Part shown: positions 25,216 through 33,212 of the stretch, piece after piece
Layout of the letters: each line of letters starts with the position of its first letter
Numbering within the stretch: position 1 is the stretch's first letter
NCBI GenBank assembly: GCA_964349835.1
Contig: CAYGID010000002.1
Span: 67,343-131,342 of the forward strand
Origin: JAQVSH01 sp964349835
GTDB taxonomy: Bacteria; Bacteroidota; Bacteroidia; Bacteroidales; UBA4181
DNA length: 64,000 nt
Reading direction: 5' to 3'
The notes under the pieces: model-generated
Databases searched by the model: none
Told to the model about the DNA's origin: nothing
The model's input: only the letters and a program-made list of their open reading frames with translations
Translations under genes and position numbers: made by a program

Positions 25216-26253
25216 TTATACAAGGGGCTCCTGCTGGCTCAAACAGTGAAAACTGCCGAACCCCCATACGATATCGGTTGAGTCGATACCTACGATAATG
25301 CGGCCGGGGAAACAGGAGGCCAGAATCTCCATAGCCCTTTCGTCTTTTTTGCAGCGAAAAGTGGGAACCACCACTGCGCGATTCGAAATATAGAAATTGG
25401 CATAGGATGCCGGAAGCCTTATATCGTTGTGAACTACAGGATCGGGCATTGGTAGCTCTATGATATCGGGTTGTTTGCCATTCTCCAGTCGCATCGTTTT
25501 GAGCAGGGTGAGGTTCTTCTGGAGAGGGAGCCAATTGCTGTCGGTTTTGCGTGATTCCGAAACAACCACAATTTTATCGGGGGCAACAAACCTTGCAATA
25601 TCGTCGATATGCCCGTCGGTATCATCGCCTTCAATTCCGTCGGCCAGCCAGATAAGGTTCTGTACGTTGTAATAATTGCAGAGATACGACTCAATCTCTG
25701 TGCGGCTGAGGTGAGGGTTTCGGTTCTTATTGAGCAGACAGGCCGTGGTGGTCATCAGGGTGCCTCTCCCGTTCACCTCAATGGAGCCCCCTTCCATAAC
25801 TATCTCCGGTTCGAACAGGGGGTATCCGAAGTGGCGAGCTACCGCCCCTGCAATTCGGTTGTCGAGGTCGTGCGGATATTTTCCGCCCCACGCATTGAAG
25901 TGCCAGTTAACCACCCCTTTTTTTTCGTCGGCCAGGGGGTTAATCACAAAAGAAGGTCCGTGATCGCGACACCAGACATCGTTGCCGGGGTGTACAAATA
26001 GTTCAAGTTGACCCTCAGGCATCTCTTCGGCGGCAAATAAGGTTGTAAGCCGCTCTTTTTCGGCCTCCGAATGCACATTGATTCGCACCTTCTCGCTGGC
26101 GGCAAGAATGCGTATAAATTTGTGGTAGGGTTCCGTTACGAGCTCCATCTTTCCGGGGAACGACTCCTCATGGTAAGGGTACGTGAGCCAGGTGGCTTCG
26201 TGTTTTTCCCATTCGGCTGGGAAAAAGTAACCGGACGATTTCGGGGTTATCAT
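25216..26253 (-). CDS. aguA: Agmatine deiminase / peptidyl-arginine deiminase family protein
   Basis: This amidinotransferase-fold enzyme probably converts agmatine to N-carbamoylputrescine in polyamine metabolism. Visible landmarks are the start MITPKSSGYFFPAEWEKHE, WCRDHGPSF, NAWGGKYPHDLDNRI, the GGSIEVNGRG strand, DGHIDDIARF with the catalytic His/Asp, and the catalytic Cys in GFGSFHCLSQQ (the usual form is GGGNIHC). I chose the start at 26253 (345 aa); an upstream in-frame ATG adds 12 atypical residues. No signal peptide, so cytoplasmic. Confidence 0.88.
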   Translation of the reverse strand: MITPKSSGYFFPAEWEKHEATWLTYPYHEESFPGKMELVTEPYHKFIRILAASEKVRINVHSEAEKERLTTLFAAEEMPEGQLELFVHPGNDVWCRDHGPSFVINPLADEKKGVVNWHFNAWGGKYPHDLDNRIAGAVARHFGYPLFEPEIVMEGGSIEVNGRGTLMTTTACLLNKNRNPHLSRTEIESYLCNYYNVQNLIWLADGIEGDDTDGHIDDIARFVAPDKIVVVSESRKTDSNWLPLQKNLTLLKTMRLENGKQPDIIELPMPDPVVHNDIRLPASYANFYISNRAVVVPTFRCKKDERAMEILASCFPGRIIVGIDSTDIVWGFGSFHCLSQQEPLV

Positions 26254-26453
26254 AGGCACAGTTCTCTCTGAAACCGCAAAATAACACAAATTTTTTGCTT
26301 CTGCTGTTTATTAATCAGGTTTGGCGGAGGCACTTTCAGACTTTTTAAAAATCGACCGGCGGGGTCGAAACAGAGCTCCCTTCCCATTTTTTTTTATGAC
26401 GGAAATACTCTATCTTCGTGCCTTCTAAATTGAAAATAAACCTTTATAGAACA

Positions 26454-28562
26454 ATGATAACACTACAGCAAATAAGGGACAGAGCCGGTGCCTGGCTTGC
26501 CGGATTTATCGGACTGGCTTTGTTCGCTTTCATCATGGGCGATTTTATGAGTTCCGGGCAATTATTGTTTTCCGGTTCGAAAATGCGTGTTGCCAAGGTG
26601 GGCCGAGAATCTATTGAGATTCAGGAGTATGAGCAAAAAATTATGGAGGCCGAAGAGATGTACCGCTCAGGTGGCGGCCAGCCGTTAGACGAAAAACAGG
26701 CATTTGCGCTCCGCGACCAGGTATTCCAGCAGTTGGTTACCGATTATATTCTCAACGAAGAGGCCGGAACACTCGGTTTTGGCGTGACTGCCGAAGAGTT
26801 GTTCGATATGATTCAGGGCACCAATCCTCATCCCTATGTACGGAGCCTTTTCACCGACCCGTCGAACGGCCGTTTCAACCGCTCTTTGCTGGTTACCTTC
26901 CTCAAAAACATGGATGCCGATCCTTCGGGGGGCCAAAAGAGGATGTGGATGAATGTGGAGCGCGAGCTTTTAGGACAGAGAAGGGTTCAGAAATATACTA
27001 CGCTCATTACCAAAGGAGTATATGTTCCCACTTTCCTTTTGAAGCAGGATAACGACAACATGTTTAAGACCGTCGATTTTTCGTATATCGAGAAACCGTA
27101 CGAATGGGTTACCGATTCGTTAGGAAATCCTACTCTGGCCGAACAGAAGCGTTTTTATAAGGAGAACCTTTACCGGTTCCATCAGGTTGAGTCGCGCGAT
27201 ATTGACCTTGTCTTTTTCGATATTGTCTCCTCGGTTGGCGACCGTAAGGCTGCCGACGAGTGGATGAGCAAAATAAAGCCGGAGTTTGAGGCTACCACCG
27301 ATTATCTCCATTTCCTCAGCATGAATTCGGAGACGCCTTTTAATCCTCTCTTCCTTTCACGTTCGGAGCTTACCTTGGCTTTGGATACGCTCTATGATGC
27401 TCCGGTGGGCACCATGGTGGGACCCTATGCCGAGGAGAGTATGCTGAAGTTGGCCAAACTGGCTAAAATTGCATCAATCTCCGATTCTGTTCGGATCCGT
27501 CATATCATGAAGGTGCCGGTTGCTGCAACCGCAGAGGCAGTGACTGCCGTACGCGATACAATGGCTCTGCTGAAGAAAGAGATTGAATCGGGTAAATCGA
27601 AATTTGCTGATTTGGCCGCAAATGTTTCTGCCGACTTTGCATCGGCTCCCAATGGTGGTGAACTGGGTTGGATTCGTTACGGCCAGATTCCCGACACCGT
27701 TTTCTTCTCACCCAAAGGGAAGGTGTTCCAATTGGAAATGGCCCAAAGTATTCACTTAATCGAGGTGCTTGAGGATTCGCCCAAACAGAAGAGGGTGCAA
27801 ATTGCACTGCTCGACCACGCGGTTGAACCCAGCAATCAGACTCATCAGGAACTCTTTTCAGCTGCATCTAAATTTGCCGAAGCCAATCAAACGTATGCGC
27901 AGTTCTCGGCCTCTATCGCTAATGATTCTGTGAATAGCCAGACGAAGTTGCGTATTTCGCCTATCGATCCCGGTGTGGGCGGCTTGAACGCATCGCGCGA
28001 GATTATCCGTTGGGCCTTTAATGCCCGGAAGGGGGAGGTATCTAAGATTTTCGAACTCGATCAGGCCTATGTGGTTGCCGCTCTTGGCGAAATCTACAAG
28101 CCTGGAATTGCCCCCTTCGAACAAGTTCGTGATGATGTGAATTATTGGGCTACCCAGCAAAAGCGCGCCGACCTGATTAAAAAGGAGATGCTCGCCGGCG
28201 ATCTCTCTTCGTTAACTGCTCTGGCGCATTCCATGAAGATTAACGACACTGTAGATTTCCCTATCGACAATGCTAAAGCGATAGCATTTAACGCCAATGC
28301 GCTACCGGGTCCCGGTTCGGAACCTACTATTATCGGGGTGGCAACCGCTCTTCCCGAGGGTACCCTTTCGAAGCCGATTGCCGGAAACCATGGTGTTTAC
28401 ATTCTCTCTATCGATAAGATAAATCAACCCCAGACGCTTTTAGATCTCTCTTCGGTACGCGACAGGCTCAACGTGACACTCTCTTCCAGAGTTCAGATCG
28501 AGACCTTCCCCGCCCTGAAGAAACTCTATGATTTCAAGGACGAAAGGATAAAGTTTTATTAG
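26454..28562 (+). CDS. Periplasmic folding chaperone with parvulin domain (PpiD/SurA-like)
   Basis: 702 aa with one N-terminal transmembrane anchor (about 14-32, GAWLAGFIGLALFAFIMG), a SurA-N/PpiD-like chaperone region, and a parvulin isomerase domain at about 345-455 (VRIRHIMKVP, GELGWIRYGQIPDTVFF). A second partly parvulin-like segment follows. PpiD assists outer-membrane and periplasmic protein folding at the SecYEG exit. I chose ATG 26454, which places MITLQQIRDRAG first as in homologues, over the in-frame ATG at 26418. Confidence 0.85.
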   Translation: MITLQQIRDRAGAWLAGFIGLALFAFIMGDFMSSGQLLFSGSKMRVAKVGRESIEIQEYEQKIMEAEEMYRSGGGQPLDEKQAFALRDQVFQQLVTDYILNEEAGTLGFGVTAEELFDMIQGTNPHPYVRSLFTDPSNGRFNRSLLVTFLKNMDADPSGGQKRMWMNVERELLGQRRVQKYTTLITKGVYVPTFLLKQDNDNMFKTVDFSYIEKPYEWVTDSLGNPTLAEQKRFYKENLYRFHQVESRDIDLVFFDIVSSVGDRKAADEWMSKIKPEFEATTDYLHFLSMNSETPFNPLFLSRSELTLALDTLYDAPVGTMVGPYAEESMLKLAKLAKIASISDSVRIRHIMKVPVAATAEAVTAVRDTMALLKKEIESGKSKFADLAANVSADFASAPNGGELGWIRYGQIPDTVFFSPKGKVFQLEMAQSIHLIEVLEDSPKQKRVQIALLDHAVEPSNQTHQELFSAASKFAEANQTYAQFSASIANDSVNSQTKLRISPIDPGVGGLNASREIIRWAFNARKGEVSKIFELDQAYVVAALGEIYKPGIAPFEQVRDDVNYWATQQKRADLIKKEMLAGDLSSLTALAHSMKINDTVDFPIDNAKAIAFNANALPGPGSEPTIIGVATALPEGTLSKPIAGNHGVYILSIDKINQPQTLLDLSSVRDRLNVTLSSRVQIETFPALKKLYDFKDERIKFY

Positions 28563-28618
28563 TCGGTTTCCCCTCTGTTTCGAAAGAGAGAGCCTCTCAA
28601 ACCGATTGTAGATCCTGG

Positions 28619-28643
28619 CCCACCCTGCTGACCGCAGGGTGGG
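28619..28643 (+). terminator. GC-rich hairpin after the ppiD-like gene
   Basis: CCCACCCTGC (28619-28628) pairs perfectly with GCAGGGTGGG (28634-28643) around a 5-nt loop. There is no T tract, so it is a weak intrinsic terminator, a Rho-related 3'-end structure or an RNA-protection hairpin. Confidence 0.5.
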
Positions 28644-28707
28644 TTGAGGCCTAAAAAGCGGAGATGGGCTCTTTTTATTGTAAGCCGGTTTTTCAATTCT
28701 ATTTGTC

Positions 28708-29799
28708 ATGGCAGAACAAGATGCGTTCGAAAGCGCCTTAACGGTGAATGCCGGTATAGAGCAACCGCCATCTGTTAATCAGGATGCCATTGCCCGTTTC
28801 CTGCAAAAAAGGAGACCCAAACTCACAGCGCAGGAGTACCTTGCAGGCATACTGGCCGGCGATGTTTCCATACTTAGCCAGGCCATCACCCTGGTAGAGA
28901 GTTCTCTGCCCGAACATTCGGCCATGGCTCAGGAGATTGTGGAGGCCTCGCTTCCGCATGCCTCGAAGTCGGTGCGCATCGGCATAACCGGTGTGCCTGG
29001 CGCCGGAAAAAGCACCTTTATCGAGGCCATGGGAAAATACCTCACCTCCAAGGGACATCGGTTGGCCGTACTGGCCGTCGACCCTTCGAGCGAGCGCTCT
29101 TCGGGCAGTATACTGGGCGACAAAACGCGGATGGAGACTCTTGCAGTAGATCCCCGCGCCTATATACGTCCTTCCCCTTCGGCCGGATCGCTTGGCGGAG
29201 TAGCGCGAAAAACTCGTGAATCGGCTGTTTTATGTGAGGCTGCGGGTTATGATGTACTCTTTATTGAAACCGTTGGAGTGGGACAATCCGAGACAGCGGT
29301 TCACTCCATGACCGACTTTTTCCTGTTGATCCAGATTGCGGGTGCCGGCGATGAACTGCAGGGAATCAAACGGGGCATTATGGAGATGGCCGATACCATT
29401 GCTATCAACAAGGCCGATGGCGATAATATGGAGCGGGCAACTATGGCCATGGCTCTTTACAAAAACGCCCTCCACCTTTTTCCAAAAACCGTTTCGGGTT
29501 GGCACCCGCAGGTTTTGACCTGTTCTTCGTATACCTCTGCCGGTATTCCACAGGTGTGGGAAACCATTACCAAATATATGAAGCTGGTTAAGGAGAATGG
29601 CTTCTTTGAGCATAAACGGCGAGCCCAGTCTAAGTATTGGATGTCGGAGTTTATTGACTACCGTCTGAAACGCCATTTTGCGCTTTCTCCGGAGGTTGTA
29701 AGGCAAAAAGCCGACTTGGAACGGAAGGTGCTCGAAGGAGAGATGAGCCCGTTTACTGCTGCGGAAGCGCTATTGGACTCCTATTTTGGAGCCGAGTAG
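28708..29799 (+). CDS. meaB: Methylmalonyl-CoA mutase-associated GTPase MeaB
   Basis: MeaB protects and gates cofactor loading of the B12-dependent methylmalonyl-CoA mutase. The G-domain shows the P-loop GVPGAGKS (95-102), AVDPSSERSSGSILGDKTRM, the DVLFIETVGVGQSE switch and NKADGDN. 363 aa, full length, with a helical N-terminal extension and C-terminal dimerisation arm. The mutase genes are not in the window; in this lineage they would serve succinate-to-propionate conversion. Confidence 0.93.
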   Translation: MAEQDAFESALTVNAGIEQPPSVNQDAIARFLQKRRPKLTAQEYLAGILAGDVSILSQAITLVESSLPEHSAMAQEIVEASLPHASKSVRIGITGVPGAGKSTFIEAMGKYLTSKGHRLAVLAVDPSSERSSGSILGDKTRMETLAVDPRAYIRPSPSAGSLGGVARKTRESAVLCEAAGYDVLFIETVGVGQSETAVHSMTDFFLLIQIAGAGDELQGIKRGIMEMADTIAINKADGDNMERATMAMALYKNALHLFPKTVSGWHPQVLTCSSYTSAGIPQVWETITKYMKLVKENGFFEHKRRAQSKYWMSEFIDYRLKRHFALSPEVVRQKADLERKVLEGEMSPFTAAEALLDSYFGAE

Positions 29800-29809
29800 A
29801 CAGTATATT

Positions 29810-29833
29810 AATGCTCTAATGCTCTAATGCTCT
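29810..29833. repeat. 8-bp tandem microrepeat (AATGCTCT x3)
   Basis: Three perfect copies of AATGCTCT begin 11 bp after the meaB stop codon. The remaining gap to the convergent proS end (29834-29962, about 130 bp) holds no recognisable gene or terminator. Confidence 0.85.
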
Positions 29834-29962
29834 GAAGTGCGGATCGGCGGTTTCGGCCGAAGATTTTAGCCTCTCTACAGTTTCGGAAAGCATCGTGTGC
29901 AGCAGCCGGAAGGCTACAAATGAACCTAATCCTTCCGCTTCCATCGCTGGGGTTATTGGTGG

Positions 29963-31438
29963 CTAATAGGCACGGGCAAAGAGTACCCTTCTTTCCGAGG
30001 GCTTTCCGGTGAGAATGCATTTTCCCTCTTCCATGTGCGAGTCGAAAGGGATACAGCGAATTGTGGCCTTGGTCTCTTCCTTGATACGGGCTTCCGTTTC
30101 GGCTGTGCCGTCCCAGTGGGCCAGGATATATCCGGGTTTTTCGTCGAGCAATCGCTTAAACTCCTCGTAATCGTTGCAGGGTACGGTGTTCTCGCTTCGG
30201 AAAGCCAACGCCTTGTTATAAATGGTGGTTTGTATCTCGTCCATCAGGGCCACTACTCTCGCGGTTGCCTCATTGAGCGGGCAAATCTCTTTTTGGAGTG
30301 TATCACGCCTGGCAATCTCGACTGTGCCGTTTTCGAGATCGCGGGGACCCATGGCAATCCGAACTGGAATTCCTTTCAATTCATGTTCGGCAAACTTAAA
30401 GCCGGGCTTGAGCGTGTCGCGATCGTCGAATTGTACCGTTAGTCCCTTCGCTTCCAACTCTTTTTTGAGGGGGAGAATGGTTTCACTCAGTAGCTGTAAC
30501 TGTTCTGCTTTCTGATAAATAGGAACAATCACCACGTGAATGGGAGCCAGTTTAGGGGGCAAAACCAGACCGTTGTCGTCGGAGTGAGCCATAATGAGCG
30601 CCCCCATCAAACGGGTTGAGACGCCCCACGAAGTGGCCCAGACATAGTCGAGTACTCCTTCGCGCGAGGTGAACTTAACATCGAACGCTTTCGCAAAGTT
30701 CTGACCCAGAAAGTGAGAGGTTCCCGATTGCAGTGCTTTCCCGTCCTGCATCAGCGCCTCAATTGAGTAGGTGTCGATGGCTCCGGCAAAACGCTCATTT
30801 TCGCTTTTCCATCCCTTTACAACCGGCATGGCCATATACTCTTCGGCAAAGTCGGCGTACACGTTAATCATCTGCATAGCCTCAGCTTTGGCCTCCTCCT
30901 CTGTAGCATGGGCCGTGTGCCCCTCCTGCCAGAGAAACTCAGTGGTTCGCAAAAAGAGCCGGGTGCGCATCTCCCACCTTACCACGTTTGCCCACTGGTT
31001 AATCAGCAGGGGCAGGTCGCGGTACGACTGAATCCATCCCTTGTATGTGTTCCAAATGATGGTTTCGGAGGTGGGTCTTACAATGTACTCCTCTTCTAAA
31101 CGGGCATCCTCGTCGACCACAATCCCTTTGCCGTTGGGATCATTCTTAAGCCGGTAATGCGTAACCACCGCACACTCCTTTGCAAAGCCATCTACATGGC
31201 TAGCCTCCTTACTGAAAAAAGATTTGGGGATGAAAAGGGGAAAATAGGCGTTGCTGTGACCCGTCTCCTTGAACTTTTTGTCGAGTACCGCCTGCATCTT
31301 TTCCCAAATGGCGTAACCGTAAGGTTTGATGACCATACAGCCCCTTACGGCCGAATTTTCGGCGAGGCCTGCTTTATTGACAATATCGTTGTACCACTGA
31401 GAGTAGTTGACCTTTCGTTCGGTTATATCTTTGGCCAT
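29963..31438 (-). CDS. proS: Prolyl-tRNA synthetase (archaeal/eukaryotic-like short form)
   Basis: ProS charges tRNA-Pro. The class II core is visible with RPTSETIIWNTY (motif 2 region TSE), RTTEFLWQEGHTAH and GTSHFLGQNFAKAFD; the anticodon-binding domain and the zinc-binding-like C-terminal domain ending in FARAY follow. At 491 aa it lacks the editing insertion of the long bacterial type. The true start is MAKDITERKVNYSQ at 31438; the open frame upstream is leader. Confidence 0.95.
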   Translation of the reverse strand: MAKDITERKVNYSQWYNDIVNKAGLAENSAVRGCMVIKPYGYAIWEKMQAVLDKKFKETGHSNAYFPLFIPKSFFSKEASHVDGFAKECAVVTHYRLKNDPNGKGIVVDEDARLEEEYIVRPTSETIIWNTYKGWIQSYRDLPLLINQWANVVRWEMRTRLFLRTTEFLWQEGHTAHATEEEAKAEAMQMINVYADFAEEYMAMPVVKGWKSENERFAGAIDTYSIEALMQDGKALQSGTSHFLGQNFAKAFDVKFTSREGVLDYVWATSWGVSTRLMGALIMAHSDDNGLVLPPKLAPIHVVIVPIYQKAEQLQLLSETILPLKKELEAKGLTVQFDDRDTLKPGFKFAEHELKGIPVRIAMGPRDLENGTVEIARRDTLQKEICPLNEATARVVALMDEIQTTIYNKALAFRSENTVPCNDYEEFKRLLDEKPGYILAHWDGTAETEARIKEETKATIRCIPFDSHMEEGKCILTGKPSERRVLFARAY

Positions 31439-31517
31439 TTTTTTTGGTATGCTTTTTGTTTTATCGATTACAAAGGATGGCCATAATCTTTTTTTCGGCC
31501 GATTTTGATTATCATTG

Positions 31518-31525
31518 CAAAAGTA
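31518..31525 (-). promoter_or_regulatory. Putative -7 element of proS
   Basis: On the minus strand this is TACTTTTG (exact TAnnTTTG), 79 bp before the proS ATG, with a TTG 17 bp upstream, a little closer than usual. Confidence 0.45.
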
Positions 31526-31548
31526 ACTAAATCCAACGAATTCAACAG

Positions 31549-31555
31549 AAGGAGG
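31549..31555 (+). promoter_or_regulatory. Strong Shine-Dalgarno sequence
   Basis: AAGGAGG ends 4 nt before the ATG at 31560. This is unusual here: nearly all other starts in the window lack a Shine-Dalgarno and have only A/T-rich leaders, as is normal in Bacteroidetes. Confidence 0.6.
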
Positions 31556-31559
31556 CATC

Positions 31560-32981
31560 ATGAAACTTCAATTATTCATTCCGGTATTCGCGGTTATCCT
31601 CTCAGCTGGATGTTCGTCAGCCTATTTGTCCTCCTCGATGAATACAGACGACGCTTACTATACACCGCGGCTTAAATCAGCATCCGTAGCATCCCGTCAG
31701 GCCCCTGAGGCGATGGTTAGCGAAACGGGTGTGAATGTACCCTCTGCCAACCGCTATACGGTTCCGGAAGGTAACTCCCGTTCGGCATCTGTTGCCAATA
31801 CTTCGGGTTTGAGCGACTACGAAAGGTACCGACTCTCGCTTGAGAATGGAGAGGAGGCCGAAGGTTCTACGCAGAGCTATTACGAAGATGAGGTTGAATA
31901 TGTTTCGGAACCCCAATACATGGAGGGTACAACTGTAGTTAACAACTACTATATCACCGCCCCCTCTTCGTACATGTACCGGTTTAACAACCGGTATGTA
32001 AACTCCTTTTATGATCCTTATTACTGGGATCCCTGGTGGGATTACTCTCCCTGGTATGGCGGCTATTACAACTCATTCGGTTTTGGGTGGAATTCGCACT
32101 ACGGTTGGAACATTGGGTTTGGTTATGGTTGGGGCGGGTATGGAGGGAATCCCTACTACATGTACGATCCCTGGTATGGTGGAGGATACTATTCCTATTA
32201 CCAACCGGTTCAGTGGAGCCGCTACGTGAATGCCAACTACCGGCCTACTTCGCGTTATGCAGGCACTACTGCCCGCTCTTCGCGCAACGGTACCGGAGGT
32301 CTCTATAATGGAGGTATGGGACTGCTCAACAACGGAGGGTCCACCACACTGCGCAGTGCTTCGGCTGCAACCGATCGCCGTAGTAACGATGCCTCTTACA
32401 TATCGACCCGTTCGGCCTCTTCGGCCGGCAGTTCGGTAACAACAGGAAGCGGAACAAGAGTAACGGGCAGCAGCTCCGAAGGGGTTTCGACCCGCGAAGG
32501 GAATGCCACCTACACTCGTCCCGTCCGTACTGCCACTGTTTCGGGTTCAGCTTCGGCCGACAGAGTGGTTAGTTCGCGCAACGGCACTGTAAGCCAGCCT
32601 GCTGCGGCAACCTCTACAAATACGACTACAGCTCCCCGTACCGGTACCGTACGGAGCGGCACAAACTCATCGGCCACCTCGTCGGGCTATACTCCCAGCT
32701 ACACCCGTCCCAGAACTTCGCCGGTGAGAACCACCGTTCCCACCACTTCTACAAGGTCGAGTAGTTCCGGAACATCGACTTCAACCTCTCCAACCACATC
32801 GACCACCTCTACCCGAAGCGTGTATCGTTCTACTACCTCTTCGTCTGCCGGTTCGACTTCGGTTTCTTCCGGCTCTTCGGGTTCTGTTCGGTCGAGCAGT
32901 AGCAGTGGAGCTGTCAGCAGCCCTTCGCGTTCTACCAGTGCTCCCGCCTCCACCCGTTCCACATCGCCTATTCGTCGATAA
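31560..32981 (+). CDS. Low-complexity surface/envelope lipoprotein
   Basis: A 473-aa protein with a signal peptide and lipobox ILSAGC (Cys18). After a polar stretch (about 25-120) comes a Tyr/Gly/Trp-rich section (about 130-225; for example WGGYGGNPYYMYDPWYGGG) and then a 230-residue Ser/Thr/Arg-rich tail with few hydrophobics. I recognise the layout from Bacteroidales hypothetical lipoproteins but know no function; the Tyr/Gly section may be adhesive or structural. It has a strong Shine-Dalgarno and is divergent from proS. Confidence 0.75.
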   Translation: MKLQLFIPVFAVILSAGCSSAYLSSSMNTDDAYYTPRLKSASVASRQAPEAMVSETGVNVPSANRYTVPEGNSRSASVANTSGLSDYERYRLSLENGEEAEGSTQSYYEDEVEYVSEPQYMEGTTVVNNYYITAPSSYMYRFNNRYVNSFYDPYYWDPWWDYSPWYGGYYNSFGFGWNSHYGWNIGFGYGWGGYGGNPYYMYDPWYGGGYYSYYQPVQWSRYVNANYRPTSRYAGTTARSSRNGTGGLYNGGMGLLNNGGSTTLRSASAATDRRSNDASYISTRSASSAGSSVTTGSGTRVTGSSSEGVSTREGNATYTRPVRTATVSGSASADRVVSSRNGTVSQPAAATSTNTTTAPRTGTVRSGTNSSATSSGYTPSYTRPRTSPVRTTVPTTSTRSSSSGTSTSTSPTTSTTSTRSVYRSTTSSSAGSTSVSSGSSGSVRSSSSSGAVSSPSRSTSAPASTRSTSPIRR

Positions 32982-33011
32982 GTTCGTTCAATCCCCAATT
33001 TTGCAACGACC

Positions 33012-33092
33012 ATGAACCGAGTATGTAGCTCCCTGTTTCTTGATGCCTGGGTGTTATTCCTAAGCAACATGGAGCTCCATGCTACCACTTAA
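33012..33092 (+). CDS. Putative 26-aa leader ORF, copy 1
   Basis: This short ORF (ATG at 33012, TAA at 33090-33092) begins MNRVCSSLF and ends SNMELHATT. It is the first unit of a tandem ~101-bp duplication; the second unit (33113) encodes a peptide of identical length with the same last nine residues. The parallel lengths and shared ends suggest the ORFs may be real leader peptides, but short ORFs arise readily in duplicated DNA, so the coding call is weak. Confidence 0.35.
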   Translation: MNRVCSSLFLDAWVLFLSNMELHATT

Positions 33093-33112
33093 TAATAATT
33101 AATACTTCCAGC

Positions 33113-33193
33113 ATGAACCGAACATGTTGCTCTCTGTTCTGTAATGTTTTTAGCGCTCTCTTAAGCAACATGGAGCTCCATGCTACCACTTAA
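33113..33193 (+). CDS. Putative 26-aa leader ORF, copy 2
   Basis: The second short ORF begins MNRTCCSLF, ends SNMELHATT and stops 19 bp before the FadL-like start. Within it ATGTTGCT (33124-33131) is complementary to AGCAACAT (33164-33171), which overlaps the palindrome at 33169-33182, so two mutually exclusive hairpins could form, as in attenuators. Whether it is translated is unknown. Confidence 0.35.
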   Translation: MNRTCCSLFCNVFSALLSNMELHATT

Positions 33194-33212
33194 TAATAAT
33201 AATACTTCCAGC

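Larger units (their letters stand above)
33012..33212 (+). repeat. Tandem duplicated leader upstream of the FadL-like gene
   Basis: Two ~100-bp units (33012-33112 and 33113-33212) share AAGCAACATGGAGCTCCATG, then CTACCACTTAATAATAAT and ACTTCCAGCATGAA, where each final ATG begins the next unit and the third ATG (33213) is the porin start. Each unit holds a perfect 14-bp palindrome CATGGAGCTCCATG (33068-33081 and 33169-33182). The unit starts are also alike (ATGAACCGAGTATGTAGCTC versus ATGAACCGAACATGTTGCTC). Confidence 0.9.

Noticed and set aside
25139..25534. N-terminal extension of tmk by 132 codons
   Set aside because: The family N-terminus begins at MSLIVMEGLDG; the upstream part overlaps the aguA 3' end and has a non-protein-like composition.
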